Assembly: GCF_007677875.1 (NCBI RefSeq)
Contig: NZ_VEDO01000001.1
Span: 310,001 to 374,000 of the forward strand
Source of the DNA: Variovorax boronicumulans
GTDB lineage: Bacteria; Pseudomonadota; Gammaproteobacteria; Burkholderiales; Burkholderiaceae_C
Reading direction: 5' to 3'
Length of the DNA stretch: 64,000 nucleotides
Notes under the pieces: model-generated
Database searches by the model: none
Told to the model about the DNA's origin: nothing
Seen by the model: the letters and a program-made list of their open reading frames with translations, nothing else
Part shown: positions 1 to 10,150 of the stretch, piece after piece
How positions within the stretch are numbered: the first letter of the stretch is position 1
How the letters are laid out: each line of letters opens with the position of its first letter
Program-made: the position numbers and the translations under genes

Positions 1-633
1 CTCGGTCTTGCGGTGCAGCTGGCCCAGCCGCTCGGCCGACAGCGCCGGCAGGGCGCGCTGGCTCAGGAAGGCGCCGGTCTCCTCCAGGCTGAAGCGCAGC
101 CGGTCGGTGTCGATCTCCAGCAGCTGGCCACGCGCGCGCAACCGGCCCAGGCCCAGGTCGGGCAGGCTGCGCGAACCGATCACGATGCGGCCGCCGCGCG
201 GCATGTGTTCGACGATCTCGCGCACCAGGCCCAGCACGGCGGGCTCGTGGACCACCTCGAATTCGTCCAGGAACAGCGCGAACGGCGCGTCGTGCGCGGC
301 CAGCACGGCCACGGCGTCGAAAGGCGCGTTGCCGCGCGGGCCTTCCATGCCCAGGCGCAACACCACCTCCCCCAGGCAGGTGACGAAGCGCGACATGTCG
401 TTGTCGGCCCGGTCCAGCGTGAGCCAGGCCGTGGCGATGCCCCGCTCGTCAAGATACTGGCGCGCCTGCGCCATCGTGGTGGTCTTGCCGAAGCCGGCTG
501 GCGCGCGCACCAGCACCAGCCGGGCGGCGGTGCCGGCGATCTCACCGGCGATGGCGGCCCGCTGCACCTGGGTCGGTGCGACCGAGGGCGGATTGAGCTT
601 GGCTTCGAGGATGCGGGTGGCGGAATGCGGCAT
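1..633 (-). CDS. MalT-like LuxR-family ATP-dependent regulator, N-terminal part
   Basis: Only the first 211 codons lie in the window; the rest, including any LuxR-type HTH, is beyond the left edge. Residues 44-52 form a Walker A loop (APAGFGKTT) and residues 120-126 a Walker B-like LFLDEFE. The segment AWLTLDRADND near residue 70 matches the STAND ATPase core of MalT-type regulators, in which an effector plus ATP drives oligomerisation and promoter activation. The ATG at 633 gives a start 11 residues before the typical KLNPP segment. It is divergent from the nitronate monooxygenase gene, and the intergenic space holds one copy of the recurrent dyad (725-740). Family is clear; effector and DNA site cannot be read from this part. 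Confidence 0.85.
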   Translation of the reverse strand, partial: MPHSATRILEAKLNPPSVAPTQVQRAAIAGEIAGTAARLVLVRAPAGFGKTTTMAQARQYLDERGIATAWLTLDRADNDMSRFVTCLGEVVLRLGMEGPRGNAPFDAVAVLAAHDAPFALFLDEFEVVHEPAVLGLVREIVEHMPRGGRIVIGSRSLPDLGLGRLRARGQLLEIDTDRLRFSLEETGAFLSQRALPALSAERLGQLHRKTE

Positions 634-724
634 CGCGGTCGGAGAAGGGGGCGGCGGTCGAGCGTGGAGTGTCTGCGGCAAGCGGCCGCGCGCTTGTCTC
701 CTAGGGCGCAGGGCCGGCGGCGTT

Positions 725-769
725 CCGTCGCTTCCGACGATGCCAGGGCCGGATTCTGCTGCCTAAACT
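725..769 (+). promoter_or_regulatory. Regulon dyad site 1 with -10, upstream of nitronate monooxygenase
   Basis: CCGTCGCTTCCGACGA at 725-740 matches the window-wide dyad TCGTC-N6-GACGA with one change in the left arm. A TAAACT hexamer follows at 764-769, 23 bp after the dyad. It lies between the divergent MalT-like and nitronate monooxygenase genes and points toward the latter. Confidence 0.5.
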
Positions 770-809
770 GCGCCGCCATCCGCTCCGCCGCCGGGTGCCA
801 CCAAGGTGA

Positions 810-2676
<1,867 letters not shown>

Positions 2677-2774
2677 TCGAGGGAGACCCAGTAAGGGAAT
2701 AGGGGTATTCAGGGACTCCTCAGCTTACAGTGCCGGCCGCCGTGGGAGCGGCGTATGCAGTACAACGAGGAACC

Positions 2775-3500
2775 ATGGACTTTCTGACATCCCCCGCCTT
2801 TTGGGTCGCCCTAGGGCAGATCATCATCATCGACATCCTGCTGGGTGGCGACAACGCCGTCGTGATCGCGCTGGCCTGCCGCAAGCTGCCGCCGGCGCAG
2901 CGCACCAAGGGCATCATCTGGGGCACAGCCGGTGCCATCGTGCTGCGCGTGATCCTGATCGCGTTCGCGATGACGCTGCTGAACGTGCCCTTCCTCAAGT
3001 TCGTGGGGGCCATCCTGCTGGTCTGGATCGGCGTCAAGCTGCTGGCGCCCGACGATGAGGGGCATGGCGACATTCAGGGCAGCGACAAGCTGTTCGCCGC
3101 GATCAAGACCATCATCGTGGCCGACCTGGTCATGAGCGTGGACAACGTGATCGCCATCGCCGGCGCCGCGCAGAACGCCGGTGAGCACTCGCTGCTGCTG
3201 GTGGTGCTGGGCCTGCTGATCTCCATCCCCATCATCGTCTGGGGCAGCCAGCTGGTCATCAAGCTCATGGAGCGCTACCCGCTCATCATCACCGCCGGCG
3301 GCATGCTGCTGGGCTGGATCGCAGGCGGCATGCTGGTGACCGACCCGGCCCTGGCCAATCCCGACAAGTGGCAGTGGATGATCAAGCTGCCGCAGACCGA
3401 TGTGGTCAAGTACGGCGCCTCCGTGGCCGGCGCGCTGTTGGTGCTGGTGGTTGGCAAAGCCCTGGCCGGCCGCAAGACCAGCACAGGCGGCCACGCCTGA
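2775..3500 (+). CDS. TerC / YjbE-family integral membrane protein
   Basis: A 241-residue membrane protein with about seven hydrophobic segments. The first helix ends in LLGGDNAVVIALACRKLP and the mid-protein helix carries VADLVMSVDNVIAIAGAA; these paired acidic helices are the TerC-family hallmark. Family members are linked to metal (Mn) export and tellurite resistance. The ATG at 2775 follows GAGGAA at 2767-2772; a GTG 15 codons upstream would add a non-hydrophobic leader and is rejected. YjbE-type genes often follow a manganese yybP-ykoY riboswitch, but I could not find that consensus in the 98-nt gap upstream. It ends before a perfect GC palindrome and a rho-independent terminator. Confidence 0.88.
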   Translation: MDFLTSPAFWVALGQIIIIDILLGGDNAVVIALACRKLPPAQRTKGIIWGTAGAIVLRVILIAFAMTLLNVPFLKFVGAILLVWIGVKLLAPDDEGHGDIQGSDKLFAAIKTIIVADLVMSVDNVIAIAGAAQNAGEHSLLLVVLGLLISIPIIVWGSQLVIKLMERYPLIITAGGMLLGWIAGGMLVTDPALANPDKWQWMIKLPQTDVVKYGASVAGALLVLVVGKALAGRKTSTGGHA

Positions 3501-3506
3501 GGACGG

Positions 3507-3526
3507 GGCGCCGCCGCGGCGGCGCC
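3507..3526. repeat. Perfect 20-bp GC-only palindrome after terC-like gene
   Basis: GGCGCCGCCGCGGCGGCGCC reads the same on both strands and begins 7 bp after the stop codon of the TerC-family gene. It could fold into a stable stem-loop that protects the 3' end of the mRNA; no T-run follows, so it is probably not the terminator itself. Confidence 0.5.
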
Positions 3527-3561
3527 ACCGCCATCGCCCGGGCGCGAGCCCGAGTCCCCAC

Positions 3562-3593
3562 AGCCCTGCGGCGACCGGCCGGCAGGGCTTTTT
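3562..3593 (+). terminator. Rho-independent terminator of the terC-like transcript
   Basis: Stem AGCCCTGC (3562-3569) pairs perfectly with GCAGGGCT (3582-3589) around a 12-nt loop and runs into TTTTT at 3589-3593. Confidence 0.8.
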
Positions 3594-3704
3594 GCTGCGC
3601 CGAAGATCGGTGCGGGCGACGCGTGGTGGGGGAGATGGAACGCGGCCGGCAGCTGCAGTGCCGGCGGCGGGGCATTGAAGCGGCCTCGCAGCGCTGAAGA
3701 AGAA

Positions 3705-3724
3705 GCGCGCCCGGGTGGGCGCGC
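3705..3724 (-). terminator. Hairpin terminator candidate for the small secreted-protein gene
   Basis: GCGCGCCC and GGGCGCGC form a perfect 8-bp stem with a 4-nt loop. On the minus strand it is followed by a pyrimidine stretch (TTCTTCTTC). It lies 38 bp beyond the stop of the minus-strand gene at 3763. Confidence 0.55.
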
Positions 3725-3762
3725 AGGGCGGCAGGGCCAGGGGGCCGCCGCACCCCGGGGGC

Positions 3763-4113
3763 TTACTTGCTGGCCGGCGGTGCCTTGCTTTGACCGACTT
3801 CGCCGTCCGGCTGCTGCTTGATGGCTTCTGCGCCTTCGGCCTTGCGCTTGGCGCGTGCGGCCGCGCGTTCTTCGGCGGACGCGCGCTGGGCACTGGGTGC
3901 GGCCTTGGACTGGCCGGCCTCGCCGAGCGGCTGCTGCCGGACGGCCTCGGCGCCCTCGGCCTTGCGCTGCGCACGCGCGGCAGCGGCCTCCTCAGCAGAA
4001 ACCTTGGCGGCCGGAGGCGGTGCCTTGAACGTGCCGGCTTCACCCTGGGCGAAGGCGCTCACGGCACACACCTGGGTCAGGGCAAGGGCGATGAAAAGAA
4101 TCGGATGCTTCAT
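3763..4113 (-). CDS. Small secreted protein with two Lys/Ala/Gln-rich repeats
   Basis: I do not recognise a family. The 116 residues begin with a clear signal peptide (MKHPILFIALALTQVCAVSA, cleavage likely after AFA), giving a mature protein of about 94 residues. The rest is two tandem repeats of about 40 residues, each built as SAEE-AAARA-RKAEGAEA followed by QQP-GE-GQSKA-P. The repeats are hydrophilic, strongly charged, cysteine-free and probably helical or disordered. It is convergent with the TerC-like gene, with a terminator candidate for each. An AT-rich upstream region carries a good sigma70-like promoter, so it is probably expressed alone. Function unknown; a periplasmic or surface role is only inference. 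Confidence 0.75.
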   Translation of the reverse strand: MKHPILFIALALTQVCAVSAFAQGEAGTFKAPPPAAKVSAEEAAAARAQRKAEGAEAVRQQPLGEAGQSKAAPSAQRASAEERAAARAKRKAEGAEAIKQQPDGEVGQSKAPPASK

Positions 4114-4145
4114 GGATGACTTTCAGTTTGTTGGTCTGGGCAAAC

Positions 4146-4168
4146 GCGCAGGCGAAGCCCGCCTGCGC
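4146..4168 (-). promoter_or_regulatory. 5' leader stem-loop of the small secreted-protein gene
   Basis: GCGCAGGCG and CGCCTGCGC form a perfect 9-bp stem with a 5-nt loop inside the predicted 5' untranslated leader, between the promoter at 4196-4224 and the start at 4113. Role unknown. Confidence 0.45.
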
Positions 4169-4195
4169 ATCGGAACCGTTGCTCCGACACAAAAA

Positions 4196-4224
4196 ATTGT
4201 ATGAAGTTGAACCGTGGTCTACAA
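4196..4224 (-). promoter_or_regulatory. Sigma70-like promoter for the small secreted-protein gene
   Basis: On the minus strand TTGTAG (4224-4219) is followed after exactly 17 bp by TACAAT (4201-4196). The surrounding 4170-4310 segment is unusually AT-rich for this window. The predicted start of transcription leaves a leader of about 75 nt. Confidence 0.6.
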
Positions 4225-4328
4225 CCTGGTTGTTGTGTATGTGTTGCGCGGGACGCATATTGAATGCGAAGTATTGTGTTCAATTTATGTGTTGATGACG
4301 GGCGCGTCATTGGTTTCGCGGGGTGAAC

Positions 4329-4374
4329 TCGTCCAATCGGACGATGGCTGGCCGCGGGCCAGGGCTCCTAGGAT
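4329..4374 (+). promoter_or_regulatory. Regulon dyad site 2 with -10, upstream of Bug receptor
   Basis: TCGTCCAATCGGACGA at 4329-4344 is the most perfect dyad in the window: 6-bp arms TCGTCC/GGACGA with a 4-bp centre. TAGGAT follows at 4369-4374 after 24 bp. The gene start is 29 bp beyond the hexamer. Confidence 0.6.
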
Positions 4375-4403
4375 GCGTCGCCCCCACGCCACGAGACCTC
4401 CCC

Positions 4404-5369
4404 ATGCCGATCACACGCCGCCACTTCGCCGCCTTGCCGCTTGCCGCCTGCCTGCCACCGGCCGCGCATGCCAGCGCCTACCCCGACAAGCCCGTGCGGT
4501 TGGTCATGCCATTCCCGGCAGGCGGCATGGGGGACATCCTGGCGCGCCATCTGGCCACCGACCTCGCCCGGCTCTGGGGCCAGCCTGTGGTGGTGGACAA
4601 CCGCGCGGGCGCCTCCGGCATGATCGGCAACGAGTACGTCGCGCGCTCGGCGCCCGACGGCACGACGCTGCTGCTGGGCATCAGCCAACTCGCGCTGGCG
4701 CCCTGGCTCTATCCGAAGATGGCCTATGACGTGGAGAAGGACTTCGTTCCGCTCGCGCGCGTGGCCGACGCGGTCTCGGTGTTCGTGACCAACGATGCGC
4801 GCATCGGCTCGGTCAAGGACTATGTGGCACTGGCCAAAGCCAACCCCGACAAGCTCAGCTACGGCACCTACGGCGCCGGCACGTCGGCCCACATCTTTGC
4901 GGAGATCTTCAACCGGGCCAACGGCATCCGCACCGTGCACGTGCCGTACAAGGGCGCGGCACCGCTTATCAACGACCTGCTGGCCGGCCATGTGACGCTG
5001 TCGTTCACCGACCTGGCATCGCCGCTGCCGCACATCCTGTCGGGCCGGCTCAAGGCCTATGCGGTCACGGGCACGCGGCGCGCGCCGCTGCTGCCCGAGG
5101 TGCCCACCTTCGCCGAACTGGGCCACGCCGGGCTGGACGTGCCGGGCTGGTATGCGCTGTTCGCGCCCGCGAAGACGCCGCCCGAGGTCGTGCGCCGCAT
5201 CCGCGACAGCGTGGCCCAGGTGCTGCAGGCGCCCGAGATGCAGGCGCGGCTCACGCAGTTGGGCCTGCTGCCGGTGGTGGAGCCGCCTGCGGCTTTCGAG
5301 CAGCGCCTGCGAGACGACATGGCGTACTGGAAGAAAGCCATCACCGAAAACAACATTCGACTGGACTGA
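4404..5369 (+). CDS. Bug-family tripartite tricarboxylate transporter receptor
   Basis: A 321-residue periplasmic receptor of the Bug/TctC family, which binds carboxylates and hands them to a TctAB membrane pair. It has an N-terminal export signal (ITRRHFAALPLAACLPPAAHA), then the typical YPDKPVRLVMPFPAGG, a VVDNRAGASGMIG loop and PYKGAAPLINDLLAGHV. The start at 4404 places the signal peptide at the N-terminus. No tctA or tctB gene is in the window, so it is an orphan receptor, as is common in Burkholderiales. It begins just after dyad promoter 2 and precedes a fatty-acid oxidation operon. Ligand unknown. Confidence 0.9.
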   Translation: MPITRRHFAALPLAACLPPAAHASAYPDKPVRLVMPFPAGGMGDILARHLATDLARLWGQPVVVDNRAGASGMIGNEYVARSAPDGTTLLLGISQLALAPWLYPKMAYDVEKDFVPLARVADAVSVFVTNDARIGSVKDYVALAKANPDKLSYGTYGAGTSAHIFAEIFNRANGIRTVHVPYKGAAPLINDLLAGHVTLSFTDLASPLPHILSGRLKAYAVTGTRRAPLLPEVPTFAELGHAGLDVPGWYALFAPAKTPPEVVRRIRDSVAQVLQAPEMQARLTQLGLLPVVEPPAAFEQRLRDDMAYWKKAITENNIRLD

Positions 5370-5377
5370 AAGCCGAT

Positions 5378-5421
5378 TCGTCCTTTCAGACGATGCCCGG
5401 CCCGGGCCCCCTCCCTAGACT
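5378..5421 (+). promoter_or_regulatory. Regulon dyad site 3 with -10, upstream of FadB-like gene
   Basis: TCGTCCTTTCAGACGA at 5378-5393, preceded by GAT, has perfect 5-bp arms. TAGACT follows at 5416-5421 after 22 bp. The site starts 9 bp after the stop codon of the Bug receptor gene, which suggests the next operon has its own promoter. Confidence 0.55.
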
Positions 5422-5460
5422 TTCCTGGCACGCGGGCAGGGGCCCGCAGGGAGAGTGTTC

Positions 5461-7620
5461 TTGTTCCAAGGCCAAAGCATCCAGGTCCTGCCCATCGCCG
5501 AGCCCGGCGCGCAGGGACTGGTCGAACTGCGCTTCGACCGCCAGGGCGACGCCATCAACAAGCTCGACGCACGCACCGTCGACGAATTTCGCCAGGCCAT
5601 CGACGCGATCGCTGCGGCACCGGCCGTGCGCGGCGTGCTCGTGACGAGCGCGAAAGACGTGTTCATCGTCGGCGCCGACATCACGGAGTTCGGCGTCAAG
5701 TTCCAGCAGGAGCCGCAGCAGATCGCGGCCGACGTGCGCGAGAGCAACGCCATGATCAACCGCTTCGAGGACCTGCCCATCCCCAGCGTCGTGGCCATCA
5801 ACGGCTTCGCGCTGGGCGGCGGCCTGGAACTGGCGCTGCTCGGCGCCCTGCGCGTGATGTCCGAGACCGCCCAGGTCGGCGTGCCCGAGGTCAAGCTGGG
5901 CCTGTTCCCGGGCTTCGGCGGCACCGTGCGTCTGGCGCGCGTGGCCGGTCTCGCCACGGCCTTCGACTGGGTCGCCAGCGGCAAGCCGGCCAAGGCTGCG
6001 CAGGCGCTGGCCGCTGGCGTCGTGGATGAAGTTGCTGCCCCATCTGCGCTGCGCGAACGCGCGCTCGCGCTGCTGCAGTCCGCCGTGCGCGGCGAGGTCG
6101 ACTGGGTCGCGCGCCAGCAGCGCAAGCGCGCGCCGCTGCCGCTGGCGGCCGATGCCGTGGCCACCGAACTGGCCAAGGCCCTGGAGACCGCGCGCCGCGG
6201 CGCGCCGCACCAGCCCGCCGCACAGATCGCGCTGGAGATGATGGCCGAGGGCGCGAGCCTGGGCCGCGACCGCGCCATCGACCTCGAATCCGCCGCCTTC
6301 GGCCGCGTCGCCAAGACCCAGGCCGCGGCCTCGCTCGTGCGCGCCTTCCTCAACGACCAGGCGGTCAAGAAGCTGCACAAGCGCCATGCGCGCGAGGGCC
6401 GGCCCGTGGCGCGCGCGGCCGTGCTCGGCGCGGGCACCATGGGCGGTGGCATCGCCTTCACGAGCGCGCTGCGCGGCGTGCCCGTGCGCATGAAGGACAT
6501 CGCCCAAGCGGCGCTGGACCAGGGCCTCGCCGAAGCCGACAAGCAGCTGGCACGTCAGGTCAAGAACGGTCGCCTCAAGCCCGAGAAGGCGCAAGCCGTG
6601 CGCGCCACGATCACGGCGCAGCTCGACGAGACCGGTTTCGACGCGGTGGATTGCGTGATCGAGGCCATCGTCGAAAACCTCGACGTCAAGCGCCGCGTGC
6701 TCGCCGCGCTGGAAGGCAGCGTGGGCGCCGAGACGGTGATCGCCTCCAACACCTCGAGCCTGCGCATCGACGACATCGCCCAGCCGCTCGCGCGGCCCGA
6801 AAACTTCGTCGGCATGCACTTCTTCAATCCGGTGCCCGTGATGCCGCTGGTCGAGGTGATCCGCGGCTCGCGCACCAGTCCGCAGGCCGTCTCCACGGCC
6901 GTCGCCTATGCGGCCGCCATGGGCAAGGTGCCCATCGTCGTGCAGGACGGCCCGGGCTTTCTGGTCAACCGCATCCTCACGCCCTATGTGAACGCCTTCG
7001 TGCAGCTGGTGGCCGACGGTGCCGACCTCGAGCAGGTCGACCGCGCCATGGAGGCCTTCGGCTGGCCGATGGGGCCGGCCTACCTGCAGGACGTGGTCGG
7101 CATGGACGTGGGCGCGCACGTGTTCGACGTGATCGCGGCCGGCTACCCCGAGCGCATCCGCCCCATCGAGCGCAACGCCATCCGCACGCTGGTCGCCGCT
7201 GGCCGCTTCGGCCAGAAGACCGGCGGCGGCTTCTACGACTACCAGGCCGACCCGGCCGGCAAGCCCCGCAAGACCTCCTCGCCCGCGGCGCGTGCACTGG
7301 TGGCCGCGCTGCAGACCGGCGGCGCGCGCGACTTCAGCGACGCCGAGATCGTCGAACGCATGATGCTGCCCATGGTGGTGGAGGCCGCGCATGCGCTGGA
7401 GGAGGGCGTGGTCGCCACACCGGCCGAGCTCGACACCGCCATGCTGCTGGGCATCGGCTTCCCCGCCTACGCCGGCGGCCCGCTGCAGTACGCCGACTGG
7501 CTGGGCCTGCCCCAGGTGGTTGCGCTGTGCGAGAAGTACGCGGGCTTCGGCCCGCAGTACCAGCCCACGGCGCGCATGCGTGCGATGGCAGCGCAGGGCG
7601 CCCGTTACCACAGCCTTTGA
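5461..7620 (+). CDS. 3-hydroxyacyl-CoA dehydrogenase / enoyl-CoA hydratase fusion (FadB/FadJ type)
   Basis: A 719-residue bifunctional beta-oxidation enzyme. The N-terminal crotonase half carries FALGGGLELAL and VPEVKLGLFPGFGGT with the two glutamates used for hydration. The central NAD-binding domain starts with LGAGTMGGG near residue 322, followed by MHFFNPVPVMPLVEV near 452 with the catalytic histidine, and the C-terminal 3HCDH repeats contain FLVNRIL. TTG at 5461 is preferred because AGGGAG sits 7 nt upstream and MFQGQS then aligns with the start of FadB; GTG at 5455 is the alternative. No fadA is adjacent; thiolases lie at 19874 and 36253. First gene of an operon with the SDR, ligase and receptor downstream. 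Confidence 0.9.
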   Translation: MFQGQSIQVLPIAEPGAQGLVELRFDRQGDAINKLDARTVDEFRQAIDAIAAAPAVRGVLVTSAKDVFIVGADITEFGVKFQQEPQQIAADVRESNAMINRFEDLPIPSVVAINGFALGGGLELALLGALRVMSETAQVGVPEVKLGLFPGFGGTVRLARVAGLATAFDWVASGKPAKAAQALAAGVVDEVAAPSALRERALALLQSAVRGEVDWVARQQRKRAPLPLAADAVATELAKALETARRGAPHQPAAQIALEMMAEGASLGRDRAIDLESAAFGRVAKTQAAASLVRAFLNDQAVKKLHKRHAREGRPVARAAVLGAGTMGGGIAFTSALRGVPVRMKDIAQAALDQGLAEADKQLARQVKNGRLKPEKAQAVRATITAQLDETGFDAVDCVIEAIVENLDVKRRVLAALEGSVGAETVIASNTSSLRIDDIAQPLARPENFVGMHFFNPVPVMPLVEVIRGSRTSPQAVSTAVAYAAAMGKVPIVVQDGPGFLVNRILTPYVNAFVQLVADGADLEQVDRAMEAFGWPMGPAYLQDVVGMDVGAHVFDVIAAGYPERIRPIERNAIRTLVAAGRFGQKTGGGFYDYQADPAGKPRKTSSPAARALVAALQTGGARDFSDAEIVERMMLPMVVEAAHALEEGVVATPAELDTAMLLGIGFPAYAGGPLQYADWLGLPQVVALCEKYAGFGPQYQPTARMRAMAAQGARYHSL

Positions 7621-7657
7621 TTCCCGACCCACACACAACCCCAACAGGAGAGATTCC

Positions 7658-8452
<795 letters not shown>

Positions 8453-8464
8453 GCGCGGACGGAC

Positions 8465-8484
8465 GCGGCCCGCACTGGGGCCGC
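8465..8484 (+). promoter_or_regulatory. Intercistronic stem-loop
   Basis: GCGGCCC and GGGCCGC form a 7-bp stem with a 6-nt loop between the SDR and ligase genes. No T-run follows; it may modulate mRNA stability rather than end transcription. Confidence 0.3.
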
Positions 8485-8547
8485 ATGCATCGCGCCAGAA
8501 CAAGGACCGCCAGGCCGTCGCCTGCGCGGCCATCGCCGGAGACAAGC

Positions 8548-10125
8548 ATGCATTCCCAAGCTCCCCGTGCACCGACCCTCGGTGCGCTGCTCGCCCAGGT
8601 CGTGCGCGAGCGCGGCGATGCCACGGCCTACGAGACGCCGCACGCGCGCTGGTCGTTCAACGATGTGGAGCAGGCCGTGCTGCGCGTCGCGGCCGCACTG
8701 CGGGGCATCGGCGTGCAGCCCGGCGAGCGCGTTGCCTCGCTGACCAAGCACGCGGCCGAGGCCACCGTGCTGGTGCTGGCGGCGGCGCACATCGGCGCCG
8801 TCTGCAGCCCGCTCAACTGGCGGCTCTCGGCTGCCGAGATCGGCCAGGTCGTGGGCGACGCGGGCGCGCGCTTCCTGATGGCCGACGCCGAGTTCCTGCC
8901 CGTGGCGCAGTCGCTGGGCCTGCCGGTGCTGGTCTCCACGCTGCACAGCGATGCGCAAGACGCACCGCCGGGCCTCCTGCACTGGGCCGGCGACGCGGCG
9001 CCCCCGCCGGCCTGGCCCGCGCAGGAACACGACACCGCGCTGCAGCTCTATTCCTCGGGCACGACCGGCCTGCCCAAGGGTGTGGAACTCACGCACGCCA
9101 ACCTGCTTGCGCTGTGCGAGGACGTGCCGGTGGAACTGGCCTTCGGTGCCTCGGCCGCCATCCTCAACGTGCTGCCCATGTTCCACATCGCCGGCATCGG
9201 CATGTCGCTGGCCGTGCTGATGGCCGGCGGCACGACCGTGGCCTGGCCCGAGTTCCAGCCGGCGAAAGTGATCGAAGGCCTGTCGGCCCACGGCATCACG
9301 CACAGCTTCCTGGTGCCCTCGATGATCCAGATGCTGCTGCAGACGCCGGGCGTGGAGAAGGGTGACTATTCCAGGCTGCAGCTGATCGGCTACGGCGCCT
9401 CGCCCGTGACCGAGCACACGCTGCAGGAGGCCATGCGCGTGTTCGGCTGCCAGCTCACGCAGACCTACGGCCTGACCGAGACCACCGGCATGGTGGTGGC
9501 GCTGCGTCCGCACGACCACGACCCGAACGGCCCGCGCGCCCACCTGCTCGGCGCCGCTGGCGAGGCCCTGGCCAACACGCGGCTGCGCATCGTCGACACC
9601 GTCACGCTGGCCGACCTGCCTGAGGGCGAGGTCGGCGAGATCCTGATCCGCTCGCGCCAGAACATGGCGCGCTACTGGCGCAACCCCCAAGCCACGGCCG
9701 AAGCGCTGCTGCCGGCCGACGACGGCGCGCACCCGCACTGGCTGCGCACCGGCGATTCGGGGTATCTGAAGGGCGGCTACCTCTACATCCGCGACCGCAT
9801 CAAGGACATGGTGATCTCGGGCGGCGAGAACATCTACCCGATCGAGGTGGAGAACGTGCTGGCCACGCACCCGGCCGTGGCCGACTGCGCCGTGATCGGC
9901 GTGACCGACCCGACATGGGGCGAGGCCGTGCAGGCCTGTGTGGTGCTGCGGCCCGGGATGCCCGCCGACGCCGAGGCCATCATCGCGTTCTGCCGCGAAC
10001 GCATCGCGCGCTACAAGTGCCCGCGCCGCGTGGTCTTTCTCGACGCGCTGCCGCGCAACCCGAGCGGCAAGGTGCTCAAGAAGCAGCTGCGCGAGCAATT
10101 CCGTGCTCCGCAGACGCCGGCCTGA
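8548..10125 (+). CDS. AMP-forming acyl-CoA ligase
   Basis: A 525-residue adenylate-forming enzyme that activates a carboxylic acid with ATP and CoA. YSSGTTGLPKGVELTH near residue 168 is the P-loop-like core, QTYGLTETTG the adenine-binding segment, LRTGDSGYLKGG the hinge-side aspartate motif, DRIKDMVISGGENIYPIE the C-domain signature and NPSGKVLKKQ the catalytic lysine. GGAGA at 8538-8542 supports the ATG at 8548; longer upstream reading frames lack a ribosome site. It sits between the SDR and a LivJ-type receptor, so it probably activates the acid that this receptor imports. Chain length and acid type cannot be fixed from sequence alone. Confidence 0.9.
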   Translation: MHSQAPRAPTLGALLAQVVRERGDATAYETPHARWSFNDVEQAVLRVAAALRGIGVQPGERVASLTKHAAEATVLVLAAAHIGAVCSPLNWRLSAAEIGQVVGDAGARFLMADAEFLPVAQSLGLPVLVSTLHSDAQDAPPGLLHWAGDAAPPPAWPAQEHDTALQLYSSGTTGLPKGVELTHANLLALCEDVPVELAFGASAAILNVLPMFHIAGIGMSLAVLMAGGTTVAWPEFQPAKVIEGLSAHGITHSFLVPSMIQMLLQTPGVEKGDYSRLQLIGYGASPVTEHTLQEAMRVFGCQLTQTYGLTETTGMVVALRPHDHDPNGPRAHLLGAAGEALANTRLRIVDTVTLADLPEGEVGEILIRSRQNMARYWRNPQATAEALLPADDGAHPHWLRTGDSGYLKGGYLYIRDRIKDMVISGGENIYPIEVENVLATHPAVADCAVIGVTDPTWGEAVQACVVLRPGMPADAEAIIAFCRERIARYKCPRRVVFLDALPRNPSGKVLKKQLREQFRAPQTPA

Positions 10126-10150
10126 ATTCCCAACCCGCAGGAGACAGCAG

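Noticed and set aside
2677-2774. Manganese riboswitch (yybP-ykoY) before the TerC/YjbE-type gene
   Set aside because: Such riboswitches are often found before this family, but the 98-nt gap is short and shows no GGGGAGUAG-like segment or matching paired stems by eye. A covariance-model search would decide.
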